A DNA stretch of 64,000 bases from Paenibacillus faecalis (GTDB taxonomy: Bacteria; Bacillota; Bacilli; Paenibacillales; Paenibacillaceae), in NCBI RefSeq assembly GCF_900289175.1, contig NZ_LT985747.1:1799667-1863666 (forward strand), given 5' to 3'. Under the pieces are notes generated by a model that saw nothing but the letters and a program-made list of their open reading frames with translations, made no database searches and was not told the origin of the DNA. The position numbers and the translations under genes were made by a program. This document shows, piece after piece, positions 25,649-35,803 of this stretch; positions within the stretch are counted from its first letter, which is position 1; every line of letters begins with the position of its first letter.

Positions 25649-26881
25649 CTACGCAGAAATACTTTCGTGAACGGGAACGCTTTTGCTAAGCTTGGCATGG
25701 ATAACAAAAGACAAAAAGGACATCACTGCCGTCCCCACGGCCAACCATGCGACTGGTGTCAACCCGCCGCCATCATAAAGCGTACCCATCGCATACGGTC
25801 CGATTACCCTACCGGCAGAACCCATACCTCCCGCGACTCCGATATAGAACGGAGCAGCATCTCCCGCACGATCTGCTATAAATGATGGGATCGCTGGCGA
25901 GATCAGCATTTCACCGAGTGTTGCCAGCGCCATGGCTAGCACAAAGCCCGGGTAATTGTTCATCAAAACAACGACCATATATGCAGCGATATAAAATACG
26001 GCACTGATCGTCATTTGCATCGTTTCGGTACGGGCGAACCAACGCTTGATCCATGTGGTTAATGGCTGGGCAGCGAAGATGAGAATGCCGTTTAGCGTCC
26101 ATAAATAACTAAATGCTGCCTTGGACATCCCCTCTGAAATGATATGAGGTGATACGCCAGTATTCCATATCGACATCCCGAACCACATAAACAGCGACCC
26201 GAATCCCAGGAACAAGTATATCCGAATATTTCCCAAGAGCACCCATGCACCAGGTCCGGCTGGCAGCGGAGTCTTCACTTTCGGACGGTGATCTTCCTTC
26301 ATAATATCTCCAGGCTGATCAAGCCGGGACAAATAGGATAAGAAGAAAATGGCAAAGCCCATGGAGGTCAATCCGTTCGCCACAAAGCTTAAATGATATG
26401 AAATTTCCGCCAGAAACCCGCTCATGGCAGTCCCCAGAGCAATTCCGATATTATTGGCTACATAAATAACGTTAAACAGCTCTCCACGGCGGTCGGAAAA
26501 CCGAAAGCCGATAAAGGCCTGGATCGCCGGCAAAGATACCGCATTGCAGAAGCCGATAAACAGCATCATGGGAAGCAGCAGCGGCCAGTAACCATTAATA
26601 AAGGGCAACGAAAATAAACCGAGTGCATTCAGCAGCAGAGAACCGACAATCAATCTTTTTACACCGATTCGATGATACAGCGCACCACCGAACAATTGTC
26701 CGGCTATACCGCCCACAGATTGAAGCAAAATAACAAACCCGGCATCCTGCATACTGCGTCCGAGCTCGTCGAATACATACATCGTTGTTAGCGGCCACAT
26801 CAATGATCCGCCCGCAGAATTGACAAGGCTTGCGATCAAAAATCCTTTAACTTCTTTGGGATATTGCTGTAATAATTTCAT
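25649..26881 (-). CDS. MFS transporter, drug-efflux-like
   Basis: Twelve-helix transporter of 410 residues. FGGALYHRIGVKRLIVGSLL is the loop 2-3 MFS motif, and NNIGIALGTAMSGFLAEISYHLSFV resembles motif C of proton-linked exporters (12-helix DHA1-like, MdtH/YfmO style). It has its own terminator; no operator or adjacent regulator identifies a substrate. It separates the oligoglucan operon from the YesM/YesN pair but probably belongs to neither. Confidence 0.78.
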   Translation of the reverse strand: MKLLQQYPKEVKGFLIASLVNSAGGSLMWPLTTMYVFDELGRSMQDAGFVILLQSVGGIAGQLFGGALYHRIGVKRLIVGSLLLNALGLFSLPFINGYWPLLLPMMLFIGFCNAVSLPAIQAFIGFRFSDRRGELFNVIYVANNIGIALGTAMSGFLAEISYHLSFVANGLTSMGFAIFFLSYLSRLDQPGDIMKEDHRPKVKTPLPAGPGAWVLLGNIRIYLFLGFGSLFMWFGMSIWNTGVSPHIISEGMSKAAFSYLWTLNGILIFAAQPLTTWIKRWFARTETMQMTISAVFYIAAYMVVVLMNNYPGFVLAMALATLGEMLISPAIPSFIADRAGDAAPFYIGVAGGMGSAGRVIGPYAMGTLYDGGGLTPVAWLAVGTAVMSFLSFVIHAKLSKSVPVHESISA

Positions 26882-26997
26882 CTGACACTCCCGTTACTCG
26901 TCCTGACTTCGAACTTCAGTATTGCTCAATTGAGCGTCTTTTGGCAAGCACTTTTATTGCCGCTTCACCATAACGATGAAAGATCATTAACAAGCAT

Positions 26998-27043
26998 AAA
27001 AAAGAAACGCCTTCCTGCCCTGGTTTTAAGGGAGAAGACGTTT
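26998..27043 (-). terminator. Terminator of the YesN/YesM-type operon
   Basis: Minus strand AAACGTCTTC and GAAGGCGTTT arms with an inner CCCTT/AAGGG-like pairing, then CTTTTTT. Confidence 0.7.
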
Positions 27044-27084
27044 TTCCCAAAACACATTGCTCCATCGGATACTTTCATATCAAG

Positions 27085-28929
27085 TCAAAAGTCCGGTCTG
27101 TTTACCCGTTGCTTTTCGCCTTGTTGTTTTCGCCTTTTTGCCGGTATACGAATTTGCACAGAAGTACCAATCCCGACCCGGCTAAAAATAGACACCCCGT
27201 ATTCTTTACCGTAATGCAGTTTTACACGTTGATCGATATTTCGAATGCCACAGCCCATATGGCTGTCATCCTGCGAATCCAATATTTCATCAATCCTCTC
27301 CTGCTTCATGCCCAGGCCATCATCAATAATCCGATACATAATGGAGTCCCCTTCCTTCCTGACTGAAACTCGAATGTGAATCCGATCACCGCTCCATGCA
27401 TGTTTTAGCACATTTTCAATAAACGGCTGCAAAATCAGCTTCACCGTTTCATACGGCCAAATGTCCACATCCATATCAAAGTCAACTTCCATACGGCGGC
27501 CGTACTTTACCTTTTGGATATCCAGATAAGCCTGGGCCTGCTCGATCTCCATCGCGATTGGAATCATCGTTCGCCCTGAATTTAAGGTTAAACGATAAAA
27601 TTGCGCCAGCTGAACAACCATGTCCTGAAGCTTTTCGTTTTCGCCAAATTTGGCAAGCTGGTTAATCGACGATAACGTATTGTATAAAAAATGAGGGTTA
27701 ATCTGCGATTGCAGCATTTCAAGCTCCGCTTCTTTTTTTTGCAGCTGGGTCAGATACACCTTATTGATCAGAGCTTCGATCTCCTCACCCATAGCGTTCA
27801 AGGCATTGGCAATTTGAGAGAACTCCCCTTTCCCGCGATACGCAATACGTTTATGCAGATTTCCTTCCCGGAATGAATTAAGCACCGATATGATTTTCAA
27901 AATTCGTTTCGATAAATATTGAGAGATTAAAAATCCGGCATATGTAAACAGCACGACACACAGGATACCAATGATAATAAAAACCGTACGTACCCGTTTG
28001 GCTTCCTGTTCAATAATATTTAACGGAACCTGTGCGACAATCTTCCAGTTTTTCTGAGGCAAATCCTCCTCAATCGTCAAAAAATGGGGTCTATCATATT
28101 CCATTGATCTCAAGCCCTTATCTGCTTTGGCTTGGCCTTCATCCTGCTCATCCAGCTTGCCCGAACGAAATACGATATTGCCGTATGGATCTACAACCGA
28201 TAGCAGACTGCCTTTTCCAAGCTTCGTATAATCCACGCTTTCGAACAGTTCCGATATCCGTACACTGAATCTCATAATCCCGACTTCCTTGATTTCAAGC
28301 GGATTTTTCATATCTACGATCCGGCGGACCATCGATATTCGCTCGTCCCGCTCATCCTCTTCCACCTGCTTCCACTGCATCGTCACATTGTATCTTTCTT
28401 TCGGCAGCGTGAAGTACCAGAACTTGTTGTGAATATGACTGATATGATAGATATTAAACGTTTGCTCGGTAAAATCGAGATTATTCTCAGGCTCCCAGAT
28501 CCGGTAGCTTTCGCCTACCGTTTCATTATGAAAGTAAACTGACAGTCTTAAGTTAAGCCCAATTGCTTTTGAAGCGCTCTCAAGTTTCGGTATGATCACC
28601 TTTTCCAATCGATTATATTTATTTATGCTGTCTTCCTTTCGGCGCAAGCTTTGAATCAAGGTAGGATCATCATAAAGTGTAGCAGATGTCTGGACGATAT
28701 CATCAACTTTATAGGCGACGTTATCACGAATCTGTATCAAAGTTCCTTGAATGGTCACACGGGTCTGCTTACGCATGGTATCATCATACATCGTCTGCGA
28801 TATATAGAAGTTAGCCGATACCAGCAATAGAATAAACAGCAGAAAGGTAAGCATCAATTTGTATCCGATCGGTAAATACCCCAACCTCTTTCGGTCAGCT
28901 AAACCTAACAGTACCCAAAGCTTGCTCAT
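27085..28929 (-). CDS. Sensor histidine kinase, YesM type (HPK7)
   Basis: Membrane kinase of 614 residues. Helix 1 is LMLTFLLFILLLVSANFYI, followed by a large extracellular sensor domain (about residues 45-320), helix 2 near TVFIIIGILCVVLFTYAGFLI, a HAMP segment, and the His_kinase domain with the phosphoacceptor in QINPHFLYNTLSSINQL. The ATPase domain has NVLKHAW and DDGLGM. Its ATG overlaps the stop of the response-regulator gene by four bases (ATGA), so the two are coupled. Neighbouring LplABC-like importer suggests it senses an oligosaccharide directly or via the binding protein. Confidence 0.92.
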   Translation of the reverse strand: MSKLWVLLGLADRKRLGYLPIGYKLMLTFLLFILLLVSANFYISQTMYDDTMRKQTRVTIQGTLIQIRDNVAYKVDDIVQTSATLYDDPTLIQSLRRKEDSINKYNRLEKVIIPKLESASKAIGLNLRLSVYFHNETVGESYRIWEPENNLDFTEQTFNIYHISHIHNKFWYFTLPKERYNVTMQWKQVEEDERDERISMVRRIVDMKNPLEIKEVGIMRFSVRISELFESVDYTKLGKGSLLSVVDPYGNIVFRSGKLDEQDEGQAKADKGLRSMEYDRPHFLTIEEDLPQKNWKIVAQVPLNIIEQEAKRVRTVFIIIGILCVVLFTYAGFLISQYLSKRILKIISVLNSFREGNLHKRIAYRGKGEFSQIANALNAMGEEIEALINKVYLTQLQKKEAELEMLQSQINPHFLYNTLSSINQLAKFGENEKLQDMVVQLAQFYRLTLNSGRTMIPIAMEIEQAQAYLDIQKVKYGRRMEVDFDMDVDIWPYETVKLILQPFIENVLKHAWSGDRIHIRVSVRKEGDSIMYRIIDDGLGMKQERIDEILDSQDDSHMGCGIRNIDQRVKLHYGKEYGVSIFSRVGIGTSVQIRIPAKRRKQQGEKQRVNRPDF

Positions 28930-30503
28930 TCATTTACTCTCTTTCGATATTCCATCGGAGTCATGCCAAACTTCTCCTTAAACTGCCTGCTGAAATAAGG
29001 AAGGTATCGGTATCCTACCTGATCGGCTACTTCATAGATTTTCATTCCGGGCTGTGTTAACAGCTCGCATGCTTTTTCCATACGAAGCTGTACAAGCAAT
29101 TCATTAAAGGTCTTTCCCGACCTCTCTTTAATCAGAAAACCAAGATGGCCCGGTGAAAAAGAAAAATGCTGCGCAATATCTTTAATCGTGATATTATCGC
29201 TCATTCGCTCTTTCATGAAGCTGATGACATTTCGTATAAACTTGCTATCCTTCGAATTTGTTTTCTCGTACAGTCTCTCGGATATTTCAAACATTCGCTG
29301 TAAAAACCACGAACGAATGTCGTTAACCGTGTCGAATTGCATCAAAATATCCAAATGATGAATTTCCATGCCCAGCAGCTCAAATAAATCTTCATTTCTG
29401 CTGCTTAAATATTGATCCAGCTTCCAAATAATATAGTTGGACATATTATGGACGGTAAACCGGGAGCGCAGGTTCGTTATAGACCCGAATAGCTTCTCAA
29501 GCTCATCACAGATTCGAACAAGCTCATACCCCTCCATCGCATGCAGAAGGGCTTGCATTGGCTCCTCAAGCATTCGCGCATCCAGCATCTCCGGTTCTGC
29601 ACTTACATCCTCGTACTTAATCACACTTCCTTTGCCCAGAAACATTTTCCCTTCCACGGCCTCTACAGCCTGCCGATAAGAAGCCTGCAGCTGATCAATC
29701 GCATATACCGGCTCTCCGATTCCCGTTGTAATCGATGCCGGTAAATGTTCCTTCACTTTTTCAGTTAATAGGCGAACGATGCGATTCGTACGGTCGTCTT
29801 CAAGCAACAATGCGATTCGCTGTGAAGAGAGTTTGCAGTAGTGGAACATGCCAAGTGCTGTGACTGCTTCATGAATTTGTTGCAGGAACATCCTCGACAT
29901 TTTACGCTGTGAAGTAAAGTCTCCAGCTTGTCTCCATGGCAAATTGTCCAGCTCCATTACCGCTACACGAATCGGCCAATTCATCTGGTCGAATCCGTAG
30001 GACTTCGCCAACCGGGATAAGGACTCTTCCGATTCCCCTTCGCTTTCGAGCAGGCGAATAAGAATATCGCTTTTGACGATGGGAATCATCTCTTGATACG
30101 CGAGCTCCACTTCACGCTGTTTGTTCTCTTCATCCAAGTCACGTTTCACTTTGAGCAATGAAGAAACCAGCTCTCGGTCATTCATCGGCTTTAACACATA
30201 GTTGTACGCCTTTAACGACAAAGCTTGCTGAACATAGCTGAATTCCTGATATCCGCTAACGAATATGATCCGTATGTTAGGCTTTCGCTCCAGCGCGATA
30301 CGGGCAAGCTCAAGGCCTGACATATAAGGCATATTGACGTCACTCACTAAAATATCGATGTTTTCCTTATCTATAATTTCACAAGCTGAAAGTGCATTAT
30401 TTACGCTTCCCTTCACTTCCATGCCCAGATCAGACCAGGGAATGAACCTCTTCATCCCTTCCAAATCAAGCTCCTCATCATCCACCAGCAGCACCTTGTA
30501 CAT
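28926..30503 (-). CDS. Response regulator, YesN type (receiver plus AraC DNA-binding domain)
   Basis: Regulator of 525 residues. The N-terminal receiver begins KVLLVDDEELDLEGM, with the phosphoacceptor Asp in DILVSDVNMPYMSGLELA and the switch Lys in YVLKPMNDREL. A long middle region (about 135-410) has no recognised enzymatic motif. The C-terminal AraC domain has two helix-turn-helix motifs (NITIKDIAQHFSFSPGHLGFL and IYEVADQVGYRYLPYFSRQFK). The frame is open to 30560, but the ATG at 30503 follows AGGAGGA and gives the standard MYKVLLVDD start. Probable target: the LplABC-like operon immediately upstream. Confidence 0.92.
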   Translation of the reverse strand: MYKVLLVDDEELDLEGMKRFIPWSDLGMEVKGSVNNALSACEIIDKENIDILVSDVNMPYMSGLELARIALERKPNIRIIFVSGYQEFSYVQQALSLKAYNYVLKPMNDRELVSSLLKVKRDLDEENKQREVELAYQEMIPIVKSDILIRLLESEGESEESLSRLAKSYGFDQMNWPIRVAVMELDNLPWRQAGDFTSQRKMSRMFLQQIHEAVTALGMFHYCKLSSQRIALLLEDDRTNRIVRLLTEKVKEHLPASITTGIGEPVYAIDQLQASYRQAVEAVEGKMFLGKGSVIKYEDVSAEPEMLDARMLEEPMQALLHAMEGYELVRICDELEKLFGSITNLRSRFTVHNMSNYIIWKLDQYLSSRNEDLFELLGMEIHHLDILMQFDTVNDIRSWFLQRMFEISERLYEKTNSKDSKFIRNVISFMKERMSDNITIKDIAQHFSFSPGHLGFLIKERSGKTFNELLVQLRMEKACELLTQPGMKIYEVADQVGYRYLPYFSRQFKEKFGMTPMEYRKRVNE

Positions 30504-30624
30504 GGAACTCCTCCTAAAATTATAGTCGGGAAACCTATTCATCATGCGTGATTCTATCAATATAATACTCGACTATTCACATATCAGGAACTGTAAAATT
30601 AGAAAATTTTAGATAAATAGAGAT

Positions 30625-30656
30625 ATCCCAAAGAATCCAGACGGATTCTTTGGGAT
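30625..30656 (-). terminator. Terminator after the LplA-like binding-protein gene
   Basis: Perfect 14-bp arms ATCCCAAAGAATCC and GGATTCTTTGGGAT with an AGAC/GTCT loop. The T-run is weak (ATATCTCTATTT), so some read-through into the regulator gene is possible. Confidence 0.75.
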
Positions 30657-30683
30657 CGGATAAAACGTAAGGTATGATCTATT

Positions 30684-32369
30684 TTACTTCTGCTTCATTT
30701 TAGCCAGGTTTTCCTGCCATTTAACAGTACGCCACTCCAAGAGTTTATCGTAACCAAGCGCCATCAAATCCTTATGGCCCTGGTCGAGAATTTGCTCAAC
30801 TTCTTCATCACTTCCAGCCATGACGGATTTAGCATAAACCTCCAGGAACATTTCGTCTATGGAAGCCTTAATTACGCCTTCTTCGGATTCAGGGTCTGGG
30901 TTCAGATTAATAAATTCCGTAACGTTATATTGAGTAGGCCAAGTGATCGTTTGTTGATATTTTGTTCTCCAATCCTGCTCTTCGAACGGAAGATTTTCCA
31001 TATACTTGTATTTGGCAGGATCAATATAGCTTGTGTTTCCTACAAACATTACCGGCTCATTTTTAGTTTGAATATCGGCAACTTCCTTTGGATCGTAATT
31101 TTCAGTAAAGTTCGGTTTTCCTTCTTCGTCAAATCCTTCCCAGTTTTTACCCTCTGGGCCGAAGTATTGGACATTCATGCCTTCAGGACCTGTATACCAG
31201 TCAAGGAAAGCAAAGATCGCTTCAGGGTCTTCCGCAGCGGTTGTAATATATGCTGCATTCCATCCAAAGCTCGTGTACGTACCTGGATAAATTTTATTCT
31301 TATCCAGGCCTGGTTTGTGGATAGGCCAGATCATGAAATAGCCGCCATCCGGATCTTCCTTGATCAATTCCGGATGAGCTTCACCAGCAAATGTTGTCGG
31401 ACTAGATCCGGCAAATACGGCTACTCTTCCGGTCATTACTTTTTCTAATACCTGGTCTTCCGTTTGGTTGAAGGCATCTTGAGAGATGAGTTTCTCTCTG
31501 TAAAGCTTGGCTATATATTTCTGAGCTTCGCGAAATACCGGATCGGTGAATACTGGCGTGAGCTTTCCATCCTTCGGTATAGCTCGTAACCCGCTATTGA
31601 GATAAGTATAAAGCGCACCTTCACCAAATGCTGTATAGAGAACACCCAGTCCCTGCATATCTTGCGCACGATGCGGCTCAAACGGAATGATGCTGTCGCC
31701 GTACTTTTCTTTTACTTTGACGAGATAGTCATAAAGATCATCGGTTGTTTTCAAAGCAGGTTTTCCTAACTCATCGTAGATTTTTTTGTTAACGACGTAA
31801 CCTGCATTTCCGAAAGGATTCGACGAATACCAGTTCGGGAACATATACAGCTTGCCGTCATCATGACGAAGCATGTTCAGGTCTTCGCCCATCCACTCTT
31901 TCAGATTAGGGTACTTATCTAGATAATCATCAAACGCAACGAGTTTTCCAGCTTTATACAGCCTCTCCATGTCCGGATGGTTACGATCCGTCCAGATCAT
32001 ATCTGGCAGATCATCTGAAGCCATCAGTGCACTCAATTTTTGAGTATGGGCCCCCGATGCTGCGATCATGTTGATTTTAACCTGTTTTTCCTCACTAAGA
32101 TATTTACCGATTGGCGTGCTTTCCCACTTAGGAAAATCAGTGTTGTTATAGTGAGCATATGCTGAAAACTCCAATGGCTTTTCACCAAGTACCCACTTGC
32201 TGTCTGATTTTTCATTCGGTTGCTCTTTGTTATCCTTATCTGTCTCGTTATTCACGGTTCCAGAATTCGGCGGGCTGCCTTCTTCTGACTTGCTGCACCC
32301 AGCCAGTACCATCGTCATCGCCAGAAACAATGACACGATCACCAGGAGCGGCCTTCTCATCCTTCTCAT
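30684..32369 (-). CDS. Extracellular sugar-binding lipoprotein, LplA/YtcQ type
   Basis: Lipoprotein of about 561 residues, the long class of sugar-binding proteins found with YesM/YesN systems. Signal peptide MRRMRRPLLVIVSLFLAMTM with lipobox LAGC, then a Ser/Gly/Glu/Asn/Lys-rich linker. LSALMASDDLPDMIWTDRNH, FPNWYSSNPFGNAGYVVNKK and FLDWYTGPEGMNVQYFGPEG are typical. A more upstream ATG at 32387 overlaps the AAGGGG ribosome binding site, so the ATG at 32369 is preferred. Last gene of a permease-permease-binding protein unit. Confidence 0.9.
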   Translation of the reverse strand: MRRMRRPLLVIVSLFLAMTMVLAGCSKSEEGSPPNSGTVNNETDKDNKEQPNEKSDSKWVLGEKPLEFSAYAHYNNTDFPKWESTPIGKYLSEEKQVKINMIAASGAHTQKLSALMASDDLPDMIWTDRNHPDMERLYKAGKLVAFDDYLDKYPNLKEWMGEDLNMLRHDDGKLYMFPNWYSSNPFGNAGYVVNKKIYDELGKPALKTTDDLYDYLVKVKEKYGDSIIPFEPHRAQDMQGLGVLYTAFGEGALYTYLNSGLRAIPKDGKLTPVFTDPVFREAQKYIAKLYREKLISQDAFNQTEDQVLEKVMTGRVAVFAGSSPTTFAGEAHPELIKEDPDGGYFMIWPIHKPGLDKNKIYPGTYTSFGWNAAYITTAAEDPEAIFAFLDWYTGPEGMNVQYFGPEGKNWEGFDEEGKPNFTENYDPKEVADIQTKNEPVMFVGNTSYIDPAKYKYMENLPFEEQDWRTKYQQTITWPTQYNVTEFINLNPDPESEEGVIKASIDEMFLEVYAKSVMAGSDEEVEQILDQGHKDLMALGYDKLLEWRTVKWQENLAKMKQK

Positions 32370-32435
32370 TCGCGAAACCCCTTTCATCCCTGAATATATA
32401 TGTTCAAAGCTATTCGCCTTAAACCGTACCCATTT

Positions 32436-33335
32436 CTACTCTTTCAGCGAGCCTACCAGCACGCCTTTAACAAAATATTTCTGCACGAATGGATATACAA
32501 GAATAATCGGCAGCGTAACAACAATCATCATCGCCATCGTAAGCGACTTCGAAGTGACTTGCTTTGTCTGTTCAACGAGTGCGGCCGATGCACTATCCAG
32601 CACAGCACTCTGTCCGCTTACAATGTTGGCATTCAACGTTTGACGCAGTATCGTCTGGATCGGCATCAATTCTTCGTTGGTAATATAAATACTTGGCAAG
32701 AACCAGTCATTCCAGTGGCCCACAGCTGTCAGAAGAGATAATGTTGCGATAACCGGACCGGACAGAGGAAGAATAATTCGGAAGAATATCCCCCAGGTAC
32801 TGCAACCATCAATATGAGCCGATTCCTCCAATCCAACCGGCAGCCCCTTAAAGAAGGTCCGGAAAATGATCATGTTCCACACACTAATCATGGAAGGGAC
32901 GATAAATACAGCAAACGTATCCATCATGCCAAGTGAGCGTATCAACAGATAAGTCGGAATCAATCCCCCGCCGAAGTACATTGTGAACACAAAGAACACC
33001 ATGTAGTAGTTTCGGCCAATCAGGTACGTCCGTGTCATACCAAACGCCAATAGAGCAGTCATAAATATGGAGCTCGCCGTTCCGACAATAACACGGGCAA
33101 CAGATACCATAAAGCCGGTGATCAATCGATTATCTTGCAAAATGATTTGGTAATTTTCAAGGGTGAATTCTCTCGGCCAGAAGGTGATTCCGCCCTTAGC
33201 GGTGTCTACGCCTACGTTGAACGATACGGCAACCGCATTCCAGAATGGGTAGAGCGCTGAAAAGGCCAGTAAACCAAGCAAAGTATATATGACGACAAGC
33301 ATGATTCTGTCGCTAAAGCTGATTCTTTTTAACAT
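32436..33335 (-). CDS. Carbohydrate ABC permease, LplC/YtcP type
   Basis: Permease of 299 residues with six helices. The coupling loop ESAHIDGCSTWGIFFRIILPLSGP lies at about residues 190-213. FWPREFTLENYQII is typical of the YtcP/LplC group. Pairs with the LplB-type permease 29 nt upstream in the same unit. No ATPase in the locus. Confidence 0.9.
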   Translation of the reverse strand: MLKRISFSDRIMLVVIYTLLGLLAFSALYPFWNAVAVSFNVGVDTAKGGITFWPREFTLENYQIILQDNRLITGFMVSVARVIVGTASSIFMTALLAFGMTRTYLIGRNYYMVFFVFTMYFGGGLIPTYLLIRSLGMMDTFAVFIVPSMISVWNMIIFRTFFKGLPVGLEESAHIDGCSTWGIFFRIILPLSGPVIATLSLLTAVGHWNDWFLPSIYITNEELMPIQTILRQTLNANIVSGQSAVLDSASAALVEQTKQVTSKSLTMAMMIVVTLPIILVYPFVQKYFVKGVLVGSLKE

Positions 33336-33364
33336 AAATGCACCTCCTGCGGGCTAAAACGGCC

Positions 33365-34342
33365 TTACCATAAGCTGTTACCGGATTTGCGGGCTATATA
33401 GTTTGCAATCGTAAGCAGCATAATACTGATAATCGCCTTGAATAATCCAATCGCGACCGCATAGGAATATCTATGTGTTCCCAGACCCACGCGGTAAACA
33501 TAAGTATCTATTACATCTGAAACCGGCCTGAGTACTGGGTTTGAAGCCAAGAGAAGGATATCCTCGAATCCGGCGTTAAGCAGATTTCCAATCGCAAGAA
33601 TCATGAAAATGGCAACGACCGGCATGATGGAAGGCAGTGTGATGAGATAGATTTGCTTGAATTTGCTCGCCCCGTCAATATCAGCCGCCTCATACAAATG
33701 GGGATCTACCCCGGCGATTGCCGCAAGAAATACGATCGAACCGAATCCGATTTCCTTCCACACATTGACCGAAACAAGGATAGACCAAAAGTATTCTTTG
33801 ATCGAAAGGAAGTTGATCGGCTCATCTATAGCCCCCACGGACTGCAGAATCATGTTCACGCTTCCATTTTCCGTAGAAAGCATAGCCATTGTAAGCCCCG
33901 CTACGATAACCCAAGAGAGGAAGTGAGGCAGATAAGTGATCGTCTGAACTACTCTCTTGAAAAACATATGGCGCACCTCATTCAGCATAAGCGCAAGTAT
34001 GATAGGTGCCGGAAATCCAATCAGGAATTTCAATAAGCTGATCACTATGGTGTTTCGAATCAGTCTCTCAAACTCTGGTGCTGCAAAAAAAGCTTCAAAA
34101 TGCTTGAATCCAACCCAGGGATTTTCCCATATCCTTGAGCCTGTGAACAGGTTGTAATCCATAAATCCGGTTACCACCCCGTACATAGGTAAGTAAGAAA
34201 AGATGAAAACCAGAATGATCCCGGGAATAACCATAAGCTGGACATCCCATTGCCTAAAAAAGCGTATGAATATGTTTTTGCTGCGAGGCTTGGGCTGCGG
34301 GGACACTGGCGGCTGCTGCTGTTCTGTAGTCGCTTGCGGCAT
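33365..34342 (-). CDS. Carbohydrate ABC permease, LplB/YteP type
   Basis: Permease of 325 residues. A proline- and glutamine-rich N-terminal tail precedes the first helix (LMVIPGIILVFIFSYLPMYG). The coupling loop is LYEAADIDGASKFKQIYLITLP. First gene of the LplBCA-like unit, with GGGAGG before its ATG. The 217-bp divergent region to the aldo/keto reductase must contain its promoter; no confident -35/-10 pair was picked. Confidence 0.9.
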   Translation of the reverse strand: MPQATTEQQQPPVSPQPKPRSKNIFIRFFRQWDVQLMVIPGIILVFIFSYLPMYGVVTGFMDYNLFTGSRIWENPWVGFKHFEAFFAAPEFERLIRNTIVISLLKFLIGFPAPIILALMLNEVRHMFFKRVVQTITYLPHFLSWVIVAGLTMAMLSTENGSVNMILQSVGAIDEPINFLSIKEYFWSILVSVNVWKEIGFGSIVFLAAIAGVDPHLYEAADIDGASKFKQIYLITLPSIMPVVAIFMILAIGNLLNAGFEDILLLASNPVLRPVSDVIDTYVYRVGLGTHRYSYAVAIGLFKAIISIMLLTIANYIARKSGNSLW

Positions 34343-34612
34343 GTTCTTCCTCCCGTGTTCAAGAATTATAAATTTCTAGCGGTTACTTATAGAAGACGTC
34401 TTCATTCATCTGCGCGTAACCGCTTGCACTGGACTTAAGAACATTCTACTCCGGCCATATTATTGAAACTATATAATAAAACCGCGATTTTTTATACTTC
34501 CACAGGATGTTTATAAATCAACACGTCCGAAAAATTATAAAAAAACATTTAAAAATCCGATGAGCCAAACGGCCTTATCTTGTAAAGCCCTTCATTTGAT
34601 GTCAAAATTGAT

Positions 34613-34628
34613 ATGTATGAATATACAT
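34613..34628. promoter_or_regulatory. Inverted repeat upstream of the aldo/keto reductase gene
   Basis: ATGTAT-GAAT-ATACAT, a perfect 6-bp dyad 28 bp before the start codon. Possible operator for a small repressor; no adjacent regulator gene. Confidence 0.35.
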
Positions 34629-34655
34629 GAATTTGATATGAGGAGGAACGAAGCG

Positions 34656-35573
34656 ATGAGAACGATGAAGCTTGGAACCAGTTCCCTAGAGGTGCCTGTT
34701 GTTGCCGTCGGCTGTATGCGTATAAACTCATTGAACAACACCGAGGCTGAACGATTTGTTCAGTCAGCCCTTGAAGAAGGTGCGAACTTCTTTGACCATG
34801 CCGATATATACGGCGGCGGAGCTTGTGAAGAAATATTTGCGGACGCAGTACATATGAACGATGATATCCGTGAAAAAATCATTCTTCAATCCAAATGCGG
34901 AATTCGGCAGGGAATGTTCGACTTTTCCAAAGAGCATATTTTGGAATCGGTGGACGGAATTTTGAAACGATTGAAAACGGATTATTTGGACGTGCTGCTC
35001 CTGCATCGCCCGGATACACTGGTTGAACCTGAAGAGGTGGCAGAAGCTTTTGACATACTTGAAACCTCAGGCAAGGTTCGCCACTTTGGCGTTTCCAACC
35101 AAAATCCATTTCAAATGGAACTGCTCAAGAAATCGGTGAAGCAGCCGCTTGTAGCAAATCAGCTGCAATTAAGCATCACCAACTCCACCATGATTACAAG
35201 CGGGTTTAATGTAAACATGGAGAACGATGCCGCGATAAACCGCGATGGCGGTGTTCTGGATTATTGCAGGCTTCAAGACATTACCATTCAGCCTTGGTCG
35301 CCTTTCCAATATGGTTTCTTTGAAGGGGTATTCCTTGGGAACGAAAAATTTCCGGAGCTGAATCAAACGATTGATACTATTGCGGAAAAATATGAAGTCA
35401 GCAATACAACGATCGCGATCGCATGGCTTCTGCGTCATCCGGCACGGATGCAGCCTGTCATCGGTACGATGAATATCGACCGGCTGAAAGATTGCTGCAA
35501 AGCCAGCGATATTTATTTAACGCGGCAAGAATGGTACGAAATTTATCGTGCAGCAGGTAATGTGCTTCCGTAA
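34656..35573 (+). CDS. Aldo/keto reductase (YdhF-like)
   Basis: NADPH-dependent oxidoreductase of about 305 residues with the AKR barrel. The catalytic Asp and Tyr are in NFFDHADIYGGGACEEIF, the Lys in IILQSKCGI, and the His in LDVLLLHRPDTLV. PVIGTMNIDRLKDCCKA forms the cofactor-binding end. The ATG at 34656 follows GAGGAGGA; the frame is open further upstream without a ribosome binding site. Monocistronic, divergent from the LplB gene. Substrate unknown. Confidence 0.88.
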   Translation: MRTMKLGTSSLEVPVVAVGCMRINSLNNTEAERFVQSALEEGANFFDHADIYGGGACEEIFADAVHMNDDIREKIILQSKCGIRQGMFDFSKEHILESVDGILKRLKTDYLDVLLLHRPDTLVEPEEVAEAFDILETSGKVRHFGVSNQNPFQMELLKKSVKQPLVANQLQLSITNSTMITSGFNVNMENDAAINRDGGVLDYCRLQDITIQPWSPFQYGFFEGVFLGNEKFPELNQTIDTIAEKYEVSNTTIAIAWLLRHPARMQPVIGTMNIDRLKDCCKASDIYLTRQEWYEIYRAAGNVLP

Positions 35574-35693
35574 GGTTTTGTAAATTTTTTTCTATTTAGC
35601 TGTTTCAGCCTTCAAATTACGGGGTAAGTTCGTATCGAGAGCATGAAAGAGAATCCCAGACCCTTTCTCTTCTTGCCGTATCATGGACCACTC

Positions 35694-35747
35694 CCAAAAA
35701 AATTCGCCATGCCCTGTTTCTTCCCCCGAAACCGGCATGGCGAATTT
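35694..35747. terminator. Terminator of the formate/nitrite channel gene (bidirectional)
   Basis: Perfect 14-bp arms AAATTCGCCATGCC and GGCATGGCGAATTT; a run of seven T on the minus strand and a weaker one on the plus strand. Confidence 0.85.
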
Positions 35748-35803
35748 GTTTATATAATAAAGACTGTTTACACTTGTTGTACTTGTTTTAGGCTATTTCT
35801 AGA

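Noticed and set aside
34343..34559. Confident promoter pair for the LplB-like operon
   Set aside because: A/T-rich candidates exist, but no hexamer pair with proper spacing stood out, so none is annotated.
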